From NCBI GenBank assembly GCA_017463035.1, contig JAFTPY010000123.1, positions 1-20,509 on the forward strand: 20,509 nt of DNA, written 5' to 3'. Position 1 is the first letter of the stretch; each line of letters opens with the position of its first letter. The position numbers were made by a program, and so were the translations under genes. This stretch comes from Lachnospiraceae bacterium. GTDB taxonomy: Bacteria; Bacillota; Clostridia; Lachnospirales; Lachnospiraceae. The notes beneath the pieces were generated by a model that was given only the letters and a program-made list of their open reading frames with translations, was not told the DNA's origin and did not search any database. This document shows, piece after piece, positions 1 through 8,049 of this stretch.

Positions 1-651
1 ATCCGTTCCGTTATGAAGCATGTATACGACAGCGAATACAGCTCCTGTGTCTACGCCTGGGATGTGGTAAATGAGTATTGGAATGCCACCCCGAATAACT
101 GGATTGCCATTTACGGCAAGCAGAATCACGAGCCGTCCTTCGTAAAGCTTGCCTACGAAATTGCGGACGATATGTTAAAGCTGTACGGTATACGCGACAA
201 GGTCAGCTTAGTATTTAACGATTTCAATACATACATGAACAGCCAGCATCTGGTTGCTATCATGGAGTTCATTAATTCCGAAGAAAAGCTTTGTGACGCC
301 TTCGGTATGCAGGCACACTTAGATACGGGTTATCCGTCCACGGACTTGTTTAAGAACACCGTAAAAAAGTTCCTGGAAACCGGCTGTGAAGTACAGATTA
401 CGGAGCTGGACGTTACCTGTAATAACGATCTTACCCAGTCCAACTATTACTACAGCCTGATGAAGGGTATTTTAGAGTTAAAGAAGGAAGGCGGAAACAT
501 TTCCGGCATTACGTACTGGGGCACCGGTGACGACCATTCCTGGCGCGGTCAGCAGAAGCCGCTTCTCTTCTCTATGATGGGAATTCCGAAGCCGGCCTAC
601 TATAAGGTATTACAGGCTTACGAGGATTCCGGCTATACGATTCAGCAGTAA
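1..651 (+). CDS. GH10 endo-1,4-beta-xylanase, C-terminal part (5' end outside window)
   Basis: The reading frame is open from the first base, and the codons before the first ATG (I-R-S-V) align with the equivalent stretch of the downstream paralogue, so the gene begins outside the window. This is the C-terminal two thirds of a GH10 catalytic barrel, which cuts internal beta-1,4 bonds in xylan. The acid/base Glu lies in WDVVNE (codon 73-75) and the nucleophile Glu in ITELDVT (codon 403-405). The late GH10 motifs TYWG and SWR are also present. The protein ends in IQQ with no C-terminal linker or anchor domain. By eye roughly two thirds of its residues match the xylanase encoded at 2075-3889, so the two are recent or conserved paralogues. 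Its N-terminus was probably secreted, but that cannot be seen here. The family call is very secure. Confidence 0.96.
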   Translation: MRSVMKHVYDSEYSSCVYAWDVVNEYWNATPNNWIAIYGKQNHEPSFVKLAYEIADDMLKLYGIRDKVSLVFNDFNTYMNSQHLVAIMEFINSEEKLCDAFGMQAHLDTGYPSTDLFKNTVKKFLETGCEVQITELDVTCNNDLTQSNYYYSLMKGILELKKEGGNISGITYWGTGDDHSWRGQQKPLLFSMMGIPKPAYYKVLQAYEDSGYTIQQ

Positions 652-670
652 TTATCTTAGACTATTCGGA

Positions 671-692
671 AGGGTTGTCCTATGACGACCCT
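671..692 (+). other. stem-loop between the xylanase gene and aroA
   Basis: A 9-bp stem (671-679 with 684-692, one G-U pair) encloses a 4-base loop. It is followed by CCCTTACTG rather than a T run, so it is not a convincing intrinsic terminator. It ends about 10 bases before the aroA Shine-Dalgarno site. It could protect the 3' end of a processed xylanase mRNA or weaken read-through into aroA. The role is inferred. Confidence 0.45.
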
Positions 693-717
693 CCCTTACT
701 GTAAAGGAGGAGTTTTT

Positions 718-2037
718 ATGTCATCCGATTGCTATAAAGTCACGCCTGTAAAAGCGCAAAATCCTTTTTCCGTAACCGTTCCCGGTTCCAAAAGCATTAC
801 AAACCGTGCCATGCTGTTAGCGGCCTTATCCGACGGAAAATGTCTGTTAAAAAACGCTTTGTTTTACTCGGACTCCCGCGCATTACTTGCTGCCCTCCAG
901 GCTCTGGGAATTGAATGTTCCGCAGACGAAAGCACAAAGGAAATCACGATAAACGGTTGCAAAGGTTCCCTACCGAACAAAGACGCTACCGTATATGCCG
1001 CCAGCGCAGGCACCGCAGCCCGCTTTCTGACGGCACTGCTGGCCTTTTCCGACGGCACCTACGTTCTGGAGGCTTCGGAACAGATGAAAAAGCGTCCCAT
1101 GGCACCGCTTATAGATGCCCTGCGCTCCATCGGTATTTCCGTTACCGCATTAGAGGAAGAAGGACATCTTCCGCTCCGCATTCAAGGCGGACGTGCACAG
1201 CTGACAGGCACACCGGAGCTTACCGTTTCCATTGACAAGAGCAGTCAGTTTTTAAGCGCCCTTATGATGACCGGCGTTCTTCTGACCGATGGTCTTACCG
1301 TGACTCCGGTCGGCTCCCGTACCGCCATGTCCTATGTACATATTACGGAACGTATGATGAATGAATTCGGCGTTACACCGATTGTTTCCTCCAAAGACAA
1401 CTCCGGTACCGTTTACCGCATTCCGGGAGGTGTTTCTTATAAAAATCAGACCTATGACATCGAACCGGACCTTTCCGGTGCCTGCTACTTCTATGCAGCT
1501 GCCGCATTACTGGGTACTTCGGTTACGGTTACCGGCGTTCATAAGAATTCCATGCAGGGAGATTTACGTTTTGTTTTAGCTCTGGAACAGCTTGGCTGTA
1601 CCGTTGTCGATACCCCGGAGGGAATTTGCGTTACCGGTCCGACAGGCGGTCGTTATCCGGGACTTGACATTACCATGAGCGATTTTTCCGACCAGACCAT
1701 GACCATGGCGGTGCTGGCGCTGTTTGCCGATACGCCTACCCATATTCGCGGTGTGGGACATATCCGTGCTCAGGAATGTGACCGTATGACCGCCACAATT
1801 ACAGAGATTAACCGTCTGGGCGGAAATGCACAGGTGGACGTGGAAGGCACCGGTATTATCATCACTCCTGCTCCGCTCCACGGTGCCCGTATCGAAACCT
1901 ATGACGACCACCGTATGGCTATGGCCTTTTCTTTGGTCGGCTTGCGTGTAGAAGGTGTAGAAATCGACAATCCGTCCTGCTGCAAAAAGACCTTTGAAAA
2001 CTATTTTGAACTGTTTACTGCATGTTTTTCGCAGTAA
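718..2037 (+). CDS. aroA: 3-phosphoshikimate 1-carboxyvinyltransferase (EPSP synthase)
   Basis: This cytoplasmic enzyme joins phosphoenolpyruvate to shikimate-3-phosphate, the sixth step of the shikimate pathway to chorismate and the aromatic amino acids. Family motifs appear in order: PGSKSITNRAMLLAAL near the N-terminus, the SAGTAARFLTALLA loop, SSQFLSALMM, DLSGACYFYAAA, RAQECDRM, YDDHRMAM, and the C-terminal CCKKTFENYF. The length of 439 residues is normal. An in-frame ATG exists at 682, but a strong AAAGGAGG site sits 7 bases before the ATG at 718, so that start is used here. No promoter is evident in the 66-bp gap after the xylanase gene, and the next xylanase gene follows after 37 bp. 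Co-transcription is therefore possible, although a biosynthetic gene between two secreted xylanases is unexpected. The identification is secure. Confidence 0.96.
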   Translation: MSSDCYKVTPVKAQNPFSVTVPGSKSITNRAMLLAALSDGKCLLKNALFYSDSRALLAALQALGIECSADESTKEITINGCKGSLPNKDATVYAASAGTAARFLTALLAFSDGTYVLEASEQMKKRPMAPLIDALRSIGISVTALEEEGHLPLRIQGGRAQLTGTPELTVSIDKSSQFLSALMMTGVLLTDGLTVTPVGSRTAMSYVHITERMMNEFGVTPIVSSKDNSGTVYRIPGGVSYKNQTYDIEPDLSGACYFYAAAALLGTSVTVTGVHKNSMQGDLRFVLALEQLGCTVVDTPEGICVTGPTGGRYPGLDITMSDFSDQTMTMAVLALFADTPTHIRGVGHIRAQECDRMTATITEINRLGGNAQVDVEGTGIIITPAPLHGARIETYDDHRMAMAFSLVGLRVEGVEIDNPSCCKKTFENYFELFTACFSQ

Positions 2038-2074
2038 TACCGATAACGAAACGAAATAATGAAAGGATAACATC

Positions 2075-3889
2075 ATGAAAAAAACACGTCTGTATCTTGC
2101 ACTCTGCGGGATTTCTGTTCTGCTTTCCGGTGCATGTGTCACACCTCATCCGGTTGCAGACCCGGTTCCGACGGAGCAACCGGTTATAACCGAAACAGCC
2201 TGTGCTACCGAGGCTCCGACGACCACTCCGGAACCGACCGCAACTCCGGAACCCACTGCGACTCCGGAACCCACCGCAACCCCGGTACCCACTGCAACTC
2301 CGGTACCGACTGCGACTCCGATGCCGACCATGGCTCCGACCAATACAACCGCACGAACCTTTGACTTCAACGACCTGACCTATTTGGGCTCCTACGGAAC
2401 CTCTTATACCATAAAGCACGATGGTTCCATGGACTTACAATTCGAAGGACAGTATCAGGAAATCAAGCTTTCTCTTCCGGAACTTATTAACATGAAGTAC
2501 TGTCATAAGGTTACCGTAAAAGCAAAGAGCGAGTTTGCTCCGATTTCCGTAAAGCTTTATGACCAAACCGTTTTAGACGATTTCGGCACAGGTGAGGTTT
2601 TTGTAAACTACAACTGTATGGGCGACGGAATTGTAGAGTATGAGCTTCTTCCGGAGCTTAACACCACCGTTGCAGGTATCGGCATCATGGCTTTGGATGA
2701 AGTGAATAACTTCTCCCGTTATAAAGCTACGGTTTACAGCGTAACCTTCCACTTGGATGAAGGCTACACCGCCGCACCGACACCGACACCGTTTGCTCCG
2801 GAATCCTTAGACGGAGCAACCCTGTTAAACACCTACGGTAAAACCTTCGGTTATCTCGGTACCTGTATTAACCTGAATCAGTTGCAGAATGCCTCCACTC
2901 TTGCTTTGGTAAAGTCGCAATACAACAGTGTGACCCTGGAGAATGAAATGAAGCCGGATGCGATTTTGAACAACTGGTCACCGTCCTTTATTTCCGTAGA
3001 ACAGGCAAAGCAAATGGGTTACGTGATTCCGAATAACTATAAGGAAAAAACCGTTCCGCGTTTAAACTTCTCTTCTGTAGACCGTGCTCTTGAGATTTGC
3101 GGAAAGAACGGTCTCGTTATGCGTGCTCATACCCTGGTTTGGCACAGCCAGACGCCGCTCTGGTTTTTTAAAACAAACTACAACAACTCCGGCTCTTATG
3201 TAAGCAAAGAGGTCATGGACGCCCGTATGGAATTTTACATTCGTACCGTAATGTCTCATGTTTACAATCACAAGTACGGTGATGTCGTTTATGCCTGGGA
3301 TGTGGTAAACGAGTACTGGAATGCCGATTCTAACAACTGGATTGCGATTTACGGAGCAAAGAATACTTCCCCGTCCTTCGTAAAGAAGGCCTTCGAAATT
3401 GCAGATGATGTTTTACGCGAGTACGGCATTCGTGATAAGGTTACCTTGATTTTCAACGATTACAACACCTACATGAATACCCAGTCACTGATTTCCATTG
3501 TAAACTACATTAACAAAGATGGAATTGTCTGCGACGGCTTCGGTATGCAGGCGCATTTGGACACCGGCTTCCCTTCTACCTCCTCTTTTAAGAACACGGT
3601 AAATGCGTTTTTAAATACCGGTCTGGAGGTACAAATTACAGAGCTTGATGTTACTACCAACAATGCTTCCGTTCAGGAAAAGTATTACTATGAATTAATG
3701 ACCTATCTTTTGGATATTAAGAAAAACGGCGGAAAAATTACCGGTCTTACCTACTGGGGTATTTCCGACCAGAACTCCTGGAGAGGCGGACAGAAACCGC
3801 TCTTATTCTCCACTCCTACCAAGCCGAAGGATGTTTACTATCGTGTATTGCAGGCCTATCTGGATGCAGGGCTTTCGGTAGAAGATTGA
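2075..3889 (+). CDS. secreted multidomain GH10 endo-1,4-beta-xylanase, probable lipoprotein
   Basis: A 604-residue xylan-cleaving enzyme. Residues 1-21 form a signal sequence with KK-R, a hydrophobic core, and LLSGAC. The Cys at 21 is followed by a long Pro/Thr-rich stretch, which suggests a lipoprotein, although Ser at -3 makes the lipobox imperfect. Residues about 40-88 are a PT-rich linker with six 18-bp repeats. Residues about 89-232 form a beta-rich module of carbohydrate-binding type that I cannot assign to a CBM family. After a second short APTPTP linker, the GH10 domain runs from about 246 to 600, with TLENEMKPD, RAHTLVWHSQTP, the acid/base Glu413 in WDVVNE, and the nucleophile Glu523 in ITELD. 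The start is supported by a GAAAGGA site before the ATG. The arrangement suits a surface enzyme reaching out to plant cell-wall xylan. It is paralogous to the partial gene at the window start. Confidence 0.95.
   Translation: MKKTRLYLALCGISVLLSGACVTPHPVADPVPTEQPVITETACATEAPTTTPEPTATPEPTATPEPTATPVPTATPVPTATPMPTMAPTNTTARTFDFNDLTYLGSYGTSYTIKHDGSMDLQFEGQYQEIKLSLPELINMKYCHKVTVKAKSEFAPISVKLYDQTVLDDFGTGEVFVNYNCMGDGIVEYELLPELNTTVAGIGIMALDEVNNFSRYKATVYSVTFHLDEGYTAAPTPTPFAPESLDGATLLNTYGKTFGYLGTCINLNQLQNASTLALVKSQYNSVTLENEMKPDAILNNWSPSFISVEQAKQMGYVIPNNYKEKTVPRLNFSSVDRALEICGKNGLVMRAHTLVWHSQTPLWFFKTNYNNSGSYVSKEVMDARMEFYIRTVMSHVYNHKYGDVVYAWDVVNEYWNADSNNWIAIYGAKNTSPSFVKKAFEIADDVLREYGIRDKVTLIFNDYNTYMNTQSLISIVNYINKDGIVCDGFGMQAHLDTGFPSTSSFKNTVNAFLNTGLEVQITELDVTTNNASVQEKYYYELMTYLLDIKKNGGKITGLTYWGISDQNSWRGGQKPLLFSTPTKPKDVYYRVLQAYLDAGLSVED
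2231..2338 (+). repeat. six tandem 18-bp units coding for a PT-rich linker
   Basis: Six consecutive 18-bp units encode three copies of EPTATP, two of VPTATP and one diverged MPTMAP. They vary by a few mostly synonymous bases. The repeat is in frame, so gain or loss of a unit would only change the length of the linker between the signal/anchor region and the putative carbohydrate-binding module. It also explains long open frames on both strands here that are not genes. Confidence 0.9.
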
Positions 3890-3934
3890 TTTTCTCCGGC
3901 AAATAACAATTGAACGTTTCATTGTGCAAACCAC

Positions 3935-3963
3935 AAAAGGGACCTCGTCAGAGATCCCTTTTT
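3935..3963. terminator. bidirectional intrinsic terminator between the xylanase gene and azlD
   Basis: The arms AAAAGGGA and TCCCTTTT enclose an inner 3-bp extension and a 4-base loop, with one C-A mismatch. The stem is followed by T5 on the plus strand and by TTTTG on the minus strand. It lies between convergent genes ending at 3889 (plus) and 4013 (minus), so it can serve both. Confidence 0.85.
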
Positions 3964-4012
3964 GTATGCAGAAAATATTTTCTTTACAGTCTAAAACTAC
4001 GGCAATCATGCG

Positions 4013-4318
4013 CTATAAAAACAATTCCACCAAAAACACCGCGATACATCCGCCCATTGCCACCTTAAAAAGATTGCCGTCAAAATAAGCAATCAGGAGT
4101 GCTACTGCGAAACCGACCGCCGCCGAAATCACACTGGCCGTTGCCGTAAGGATAGCCGGAAACGTCATTACCGCTAAAGTCACATACGGTACATAATACA
4201 AAAACGAACGAATGTATTTGTTCTTAATGTTCTTCCGGATCAATGTCATAGGCAAAGCACGGATTAGATAAGTCACACCGGCCGCCACCAATAAATAAAT
4301 GTAAATACTATCCTTCAT
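4013..4318 (-). CDS. azlD: AzlD-family branched-chain amino acid exporter, small subunit
   Basis: A 101-residue membrane protein with about four hydrophobic segments and the AzlD pattern: a VTYLIRALPM segment near the N-terminus, then SFLYYVPYVTLAVMTFPAIL. AzlD pairs with AzlC in the membrane to export branched-chain amino acids and analogues. The ATG at 4318 is chosen because a CGGGGA site lies about 8 bases upstream and it gives the normal family length. An upstream in-frame ATG at 4354 has no ribosome site and would overlap azlC by 47 bases. With the chosen start the overlap with azlC is 11 bases, which indicates translational coupling. The family call is firm; the substrate is inferred from the family. 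Confidence 0.9.
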   Translation of the reverse strand: MKDSIYIYLLVAAGVTYLIRALPMTLIRKNIKNKYIRSFLYYVPYVTLAVMTFPAILTATASVISAAVGFAVALLIAYFDGNLFKVAMGGCIAVFLVELFL

Positions 4319-5048
4319 TTGCAGAGTCCCCGCTTTCTTCGATTGGATGTACATAGGCCGCGATACCGGCGATTACCACCGTAAGAATCAATATCCGCAT
4401 TCCTGAGGACAGCGGTATATACTCCGCAAGTAATGTAAATACACTGCTTGCCAACATAGACACCACAACTATTACAGCAATCACCTTATGCTTTCGTGCC
4501 GGCGGAATAATAATAGCAAGGAACATTCCGTATAACGCCACATTCATAGCACTGGCCACATTCGCCGGGAGAATATTTCCCACTACCGCACCGAGAAAGG
4601 TACCCAATACCCAGCCCGGAGACGCAACCGAGGCCGCACCGTAGGTATACCACGGATTTAATTTCCCGTCCACAGTGGAAGAAATGCCGAAGATTTCATC
4701 CGTAATGTAATACGAAATAAAAAAACGATGTACAAACGGCATTTTCTCCGATACCTTCTGAGACAAAGCACAGGACATGAGCAAATACCGCAGATTAATC
4801 ACAAGCTGAGTGATTGCCATCTCCACATAGCCGGAACCTGCTGCAATGACTGTCATCGCCGCAAACTCCCCCGCCGAGGCATGCATGGTAAAGGACATAA
4901 ATGCCGACTGTAACGGAGTCATGCCGATGTTTTTTGCCGTAATACCGAGGGTAAATGCCACCGCAAAATATCCCAGACCGATGGGGACGCCGTGCCTCAT
5001 TCCTTTTAAAAACCATTTTTTATTTTCCTGTCGTTTCAACTGTTTCAT
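4308..5048 (-). CDS. azlC: AzlC-family branched-chain amino acid exporter, large subunit
   Basis: A 246-residue polytopic membrane protein. The N-terminal region (GMRHGVPIGLGYFAVAFTLG), the SAFMSFTMHASAGEFAA segment and the conserved NLRYLLMSCAL motif are typical of AzlC. There are about seven hydrophobic helices and a polar tail. It is the main subunit of the AzlCD exporter. An AAGGAAC ribosome site lies about 10 bases before the ATG. The gene lies 71 bases after the MraY-like gene on the same strand with no clear promoter or terminator between them, so the two are probably transcribed together, and its 3' end overlaps azlD. Confidence 0.92.
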   Translation of the reverse strand: MKQLKRQENKKWFLKGMRHGVPIGLGYFAVAFTLGITAKNIGMTPLQSAFMSFTMHASAGEFAAMTVIAAGSGYVEMAITQLVINLRYLLMSCALSQKVSEKMPFVHRFFISYYITDEIFGISSTVDGKLNPWYTYGAASVASPGWVLGTFLGAVVGNILPANVASAMNVALYGMFLAIIIPPARKHKVIAVIVVVSMLASSVFTLLAEYIPLSSGMRILILTVVIAGIAAYVHPIEESGDSANEG

Positions 5049-5119
5049 ATGTAAATCCGTTCCTTTTTCACATTCCGCCGAAGGAACTCTGCTGTTCCGT
5101 CCGGCTCATTCTCTCCAGC

Positions 5120-6082
5120 TTACCGTATCAGCCACGCGGTCGCAAAAGCAATCACAATCTGTATAATCGCGAACTTAAACACCGTCTGGGTATTGGACCA
5201 GCCGAGATTTTTACGCACATGATCATGAAGCGGTGTTCTCGTGTTTTTCAAAATGCGAATCTTTAAAAATCGAAGGAGCGCCACCTTCACAAGACCCAGA
5301 CCACCGTCCAGAATCAAAATCAACGCAAACGGTATATACAACAATACATAGCCGCTCTTTAACGCCATCACCGCAATAAACAGACCCATGGCACGGGAAC
5401 CCGCATCTCCCATCATCATGCGACTCGGGGTCGCATTGTACCAAAGATACCCTAACAGACACGCTACCATCAGCAACGTCATATAACGATAGTCCTCCTC
5501 CATTCCGGTGGACTCCGCGGTAAAATAAAAGCTCATCAATGTGACACTGGTTAACGTTGCGGACAAGCCGTCCACACCGTCCGCGCAGTTGGTTACATTG
5601 ATAGAAACCCATACCAACAGCGTTGCCAAAACGCCGAACAACCAGGTCGGAAGTTCTGTCTGCCAATCAAGAAAGGCGATTGCCAACGTAGTCCCGTTAA
5701 AATTAATGTATGTAACCGCCATCATAACGGAAATAATCAAATCCAAAATACCTTTTTTGTATTCTCCCCACGGTGCCTTGGAACAGTCATCCAAAAATCC
5801 GGTCAACATGGCCGCAATCGTAAGAATCACATAAATGGAGCGCTCCCGGTCCAAGGGCAGGAACAAAAATACAGTCACCGCAAAAATCAGAATAAACACA
5901 AACCCGGCGCCTCGCGGCTTTCCCTGGGAAAGTTTTCCGTCTACGGCAAAATCCCTTCCGCCGTCTCTCGGCAAAAGCCCCCCGCAAAAGTGCAGTAAAA
6001 TGCAAGTCAGCGCATATGCCGCCATAATTCCGATAAATGCAAAAATTCCCTGATTCGTTCCGTGAAATAATAACTCTAACAT
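5120..6082 (-). CDS. MraY-like polyprenyl-phosphate phospho-sugar transferase
   Basis: An integral membrane enzyme of the MraY/WecA family, with about ten hydrophobic segments in 320 residues. It transfers a phospho-sugar (phospho-MurNAc-pentapeptide for MraY itself) from a UDP donor to a polyprenyl phosphate carrier on the cytoplasmic face. Visible motifs are GKLSQGKPRGAGF near the N-terminus, the Asp98-Asp99 pair in GFLDDCSK, NCADGVDGLS with Asp168 and Asp171, MMMGDAGSRAMG, and a C-terminal TPLHDHVRKNLGW matching the HxH loop of MraY. That loop and the length favour an MraY-type enzyme over WecA/TagO, but the gene stands alone, away from a division/cell-wall cluster, so I give no symbol. 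The ATG at 6091 directly abuts the GGAAGG site. The ATG at 6082 has it at proper spacing (9 bases) and is preferred. Confidence 0.88.
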   Translation of the reverse strand: MLELLFHGTNQGIFAFIGIMAAYALTCILLHFCGGLLPRDGGRDFAVDGKLSQGKPRGAGFVFILIFAVTVFLFLPLDRERSIYVILTIAAMLTGFLDDCSKAPWGEYKKGILDLIISVMMAVTYINFNGTTLAIAFLDWQTELPTWLFGVLATLLVWVSINVTNCADGVDGLSATLTSVTLMSFYFTAESTGMEEDYRYMTLLMVACLLGYLWYNATPSRMMMGDAGSRAMGLFIAVMALKSGYVLLYIPFALILILDGGLGLVKVALLRFLKIRILKNTRTPLHDHVRKNLGWSNTQTVFKFAIIQIVIAFATAWLIR

Positions 6083-6155
6083 ATTTTCCATCCTTCCGAA
6101 AACATTTCTCTCCCCTGTCCCGCTCTGTTAAACACCGCGAAACTATCCCGCGTAC

Positions 6156-6184
6156 ATTATACTTTTTTTACACAAAGAAAGCAA
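6156..6184 (-). promoter_or_regulatory. promoter of the MraY-like/azlCD operon
   Basis: On the minus strand TTGCTT (6184-6179) and a perfect TATAAT (6161-6156) are separated by 17 bp, about 70 bp before the chosen start. The -35 box lies inside the stem of the amidase terminator. Confidence 0.7.
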
Positions 6185-6216
6185 CCGTTTCTTTTCACAA
6201 AGTTTCGGTTGCTTTC
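6177..6216 (-). terminator. intrinsic terminator of the amidase gene
   Basis: The 11-bp inverted repeat GAAAGCAACCG / CGGTTGCTTTC (6177-6187 with 6206-6216) lies 33 bases after the amidase stop codon and is followed on the minus strand by a T-rich run (TTTGTGT). An inner CTTT/AAAG pairing is possible. The tail is only moderately T-rich, so termination may be incomplete. Confidence 0.7.
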
Positions 6217-6249
6217 CTGAAATATTCCGCAGAAGTGACAAAATCCTAT

Positions 6250-7965
6250 TTATTTTGCCGGAATCACAAACACGCTTCCGGTATGAATCACGTTTTTATT
6301 CTTAATATTGTTGGCCTTTACGATGGCATCCACCGTAACTCCGTACTTCTTTGCAATGGACGAAAGCGTTTCTCCCCGCTTTACCGTATGCTTCCGAACG
6401 GACTGTTCGTAAACCGCCACGCTCTCCAAATAATCCTTCGCCCCCTTGGCTATGGCATCGGCAAGTTTTTCTCTGTTGGAAGACTTTAACAGATACTCAT
6501 AGTCCTCCGGATGCGATAAAAACGCTGTTTCCAGTAATACCGCCGGACATGCGGTTAATCTGGTCAGGGACAGGTTCGCCTTCCGAATCGAACGCTTCGG
6601 ATAGCCCATGGTTTCGTTTACAGAGGTGTTGATAACTCCTGCCGCGTCCTGAATATTGTTATAGGAATAAAAGGTCAAAAATCCGGAGGACAAGGAATAA
6701 TCCGAGGTAACTCCCATGGAATTACCATGAATGGAAATAGACAAATCCGGCTTAATCTCACGAATCAATTCTACCCGTTCATTGAGTGTATAATATGTAT
6801 CCTTTTCTCTTACCGTGATTACCTTCGCACCCATCTCCTCCAATTCTTTCTTAACTCGCAAAGTTAAATCAAGATTTATATCCTTTTCCACCGGTCCTTG
6901 AACCCCCATAGGTCCCGTAGCACCGTTATCGCTCCCTCCGTGCCCGGCATCCAGTAAAACAACCGCACCTTCCAAAGAACCCTGTTGCTTTAACACAGGT
7001 GCATACTTAAGCACAAATGTCATGGTTCCGTTTTTCGTAAACACATCAAAACCGCACAGCTTATCTCCGTCCTTCAATTGATAGGTATAAATTGCCCGCC
7101 CGTTTCCATCCGTTTTTCTTGACACGGAGGACACCAGCGGATTATCCGGAACGGATACACTCCCTCCGGAGGTGGTATCGTAAAGAACAAATTTTACTTT
7201 ATCTCCATCTACCTGCACATCATACAAAGCATCCATTTTCATGGAAAATGTAGTCTCTACCGTATGGGTGTTTTTGTTATACTCTACCTTTGCTTTACTC
7301 ACCTTATTGGACGGCATCTTATAGGAATACACCTTTACCGCGGACTTCGGCACATAAGTCCCGTCCGGCAGCTTATAATAGTTCCCCCACTCTCCCACAA
7401 TGCGGAAGGTGGTATTCTGTGTCAGAGGCAAGTAGTCAATCTTAACCGTTCCCGGTGCAGAATACGGCATGGTGTAAGGGAGCGTCAGTTCTCCCATCTT
7501 ATTAGCAACCGCCTTATATTTCGCCGATGTTCCGCCTCCCGAAGAACCGCCGGAAGCTGATTTCTTCCGATTGATTACCAGCCGGTGACCGTTTTCACCG
7601 TTTTCAAACAGAAACACATTCTCTCCCACGGAAAGCGTCACATATACAGTAAAGAAACCATATTCCGTAGTTTCTACCGGTTCTCCGTTCATGGTCAAAG
7701 GATACCGGTAATCGCAGGCACCCAAAATACTGATTTTCGATGCCGTGGTAGAGTAATTATTACTGTTCGGAGTCGCAATAATAATCTTTTCCGGATTCTC
7801 ATAGCCCAACATATCCTCCGCAGCATACGCGCTCACTTCCGTACTGCCGAACAAAACCGTTCCCTGCACACCTGTTATCGGTCCCGTAAAGCCCAATACC
7901 GCTACAGCAGCCAGTACCGCCGTTTTTTTTCCTAACCCTTTGTTTCTCACATCGTACCTTCTCAT
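6250..7965 (-). CDS. secreted N-acetylmuramoyl-L-alanine amidase with LysM domain
   Basis: A 571-residue exported peptidoglycan hydrolase that cuts the amide bond between MurNAc and L-Ala of the stem peptide. The ATG at 7965 has an AAAGGA site 7 bases upstream; a longer open frame to 8037 runs through a terminator and is rejected. Residues about 1-47 are a signal peptide with an AYA-A type cleavage site. Residues about 65-125 resemble an Ig-like/glucodextranase-B-like repeat, 160-225 an SH3-like module, and 230-325 an AMIN-like beta domain. The zinc amidase (Amidase_3) spans about 335-500 with the expected ligands His342 (DAGHGG), Glu360 and His413 (SIHGNS), and the catalytic Glu479 (LLETAF). 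A LysM domain at about 525-571 ends the protein (TVKRGETLSSIAKKYGV ... VIPAK) and would bind glycan strands. The amidase call is secure; the N-terminal modules are judged by pattern only. Confidence 0.93.
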   Translation of the reverse strand: MRRYDVRNKGLGKKTAVLAAVAVLGFTGPITGVQGTVLFGSTEVSAYAAEDMLGYENPEKIIIATPNSNNYSTTASKISILGACDYRYPLTMNGEPVETTEYGFFTVYVTLSVGENVFLFENGENGHRLVINRKKSASGGSSGGGTSAKYKAVANKMGELTLPYTMPYSAPGTVKIDYLPLTQNTTFRIVGEWGNYYKLPDGTYVPKSAVKVYSYKMPSNKVSKAKVEYNKNTHTVETTFSMKMDALYDVQVDGDKVKFVLYDTTSGGSVSVPDNPLVSSVSRKTDGNGRAIYTYQLKDGDKLCGFDVFTKNGTMTFVLKYAPVLKQQGSLEGAVVLLDAGHGGSDNGATGPMGVQGPVEKDINLDLTLRVKKELEEMGAKVITVREKDTYYTLNERVELIREIKPDLSISIHGNSMGVTSDYSLSSGFLTFYSYNNIQDAAGVINTSVNETMGYPKRSIRKANLSLTRLTACPAVLLETAFLSHPEDYEYLLKSSNREKLADAIAKGAKDYLESVAVYEQSVRKHTVKRGETLSSIAKKYGVTVDAIVKANNIKNKNVIHTGSVFVIPAK

Positions 7966-8005
7966 ACTCTCATCCTTTCCGTAACCCATCACACATCTGT
8001 TAAGT

Positions 8006-8034
8006 AAAAACGGAGGCAGGAATTTCTGCCTCCG
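8006..8034 (-). terminator. intrinsic terminator in the leader of the amidase gene
   Basis: A perfect 9-bp GC-rich stem CGGAGGCAG / CTGCCTCCG (8011-8019 with 8026-8034) is followed on the minus strand by TTTTT. It lies 82 bases after the ABC permease stop codon and about 40 bases before the amidase start. It most simply ends the GntR/ABC transcript, but it may also act on transcripts entering the amidase gene. Confidence 0.85.
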
Positions 8035-8049
8035 CAATCCTGTATCTTC

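Noticed and set aside
2015..2419. Open frames on the minus strand and other frames over the PT-linker repeats
   Set aside because: They are low-complexity shadows of the 18-bp repeats and the xylanase gene, with no ribosome sites.
4319..4354. Upstream start for azlD at 4354
   Set aside because: No ribosome site, a 47-base overlap with azlC, and an N-terminal extension unlike the family.
7966..8037. Longer N-terminus for the amidase (start at 8037)
   Set aside because: The extension is read through a terminator hairpin and lacks a ribosome site, while the ATG at 7965 has AAAGGA and leads straight into a signal peptide.
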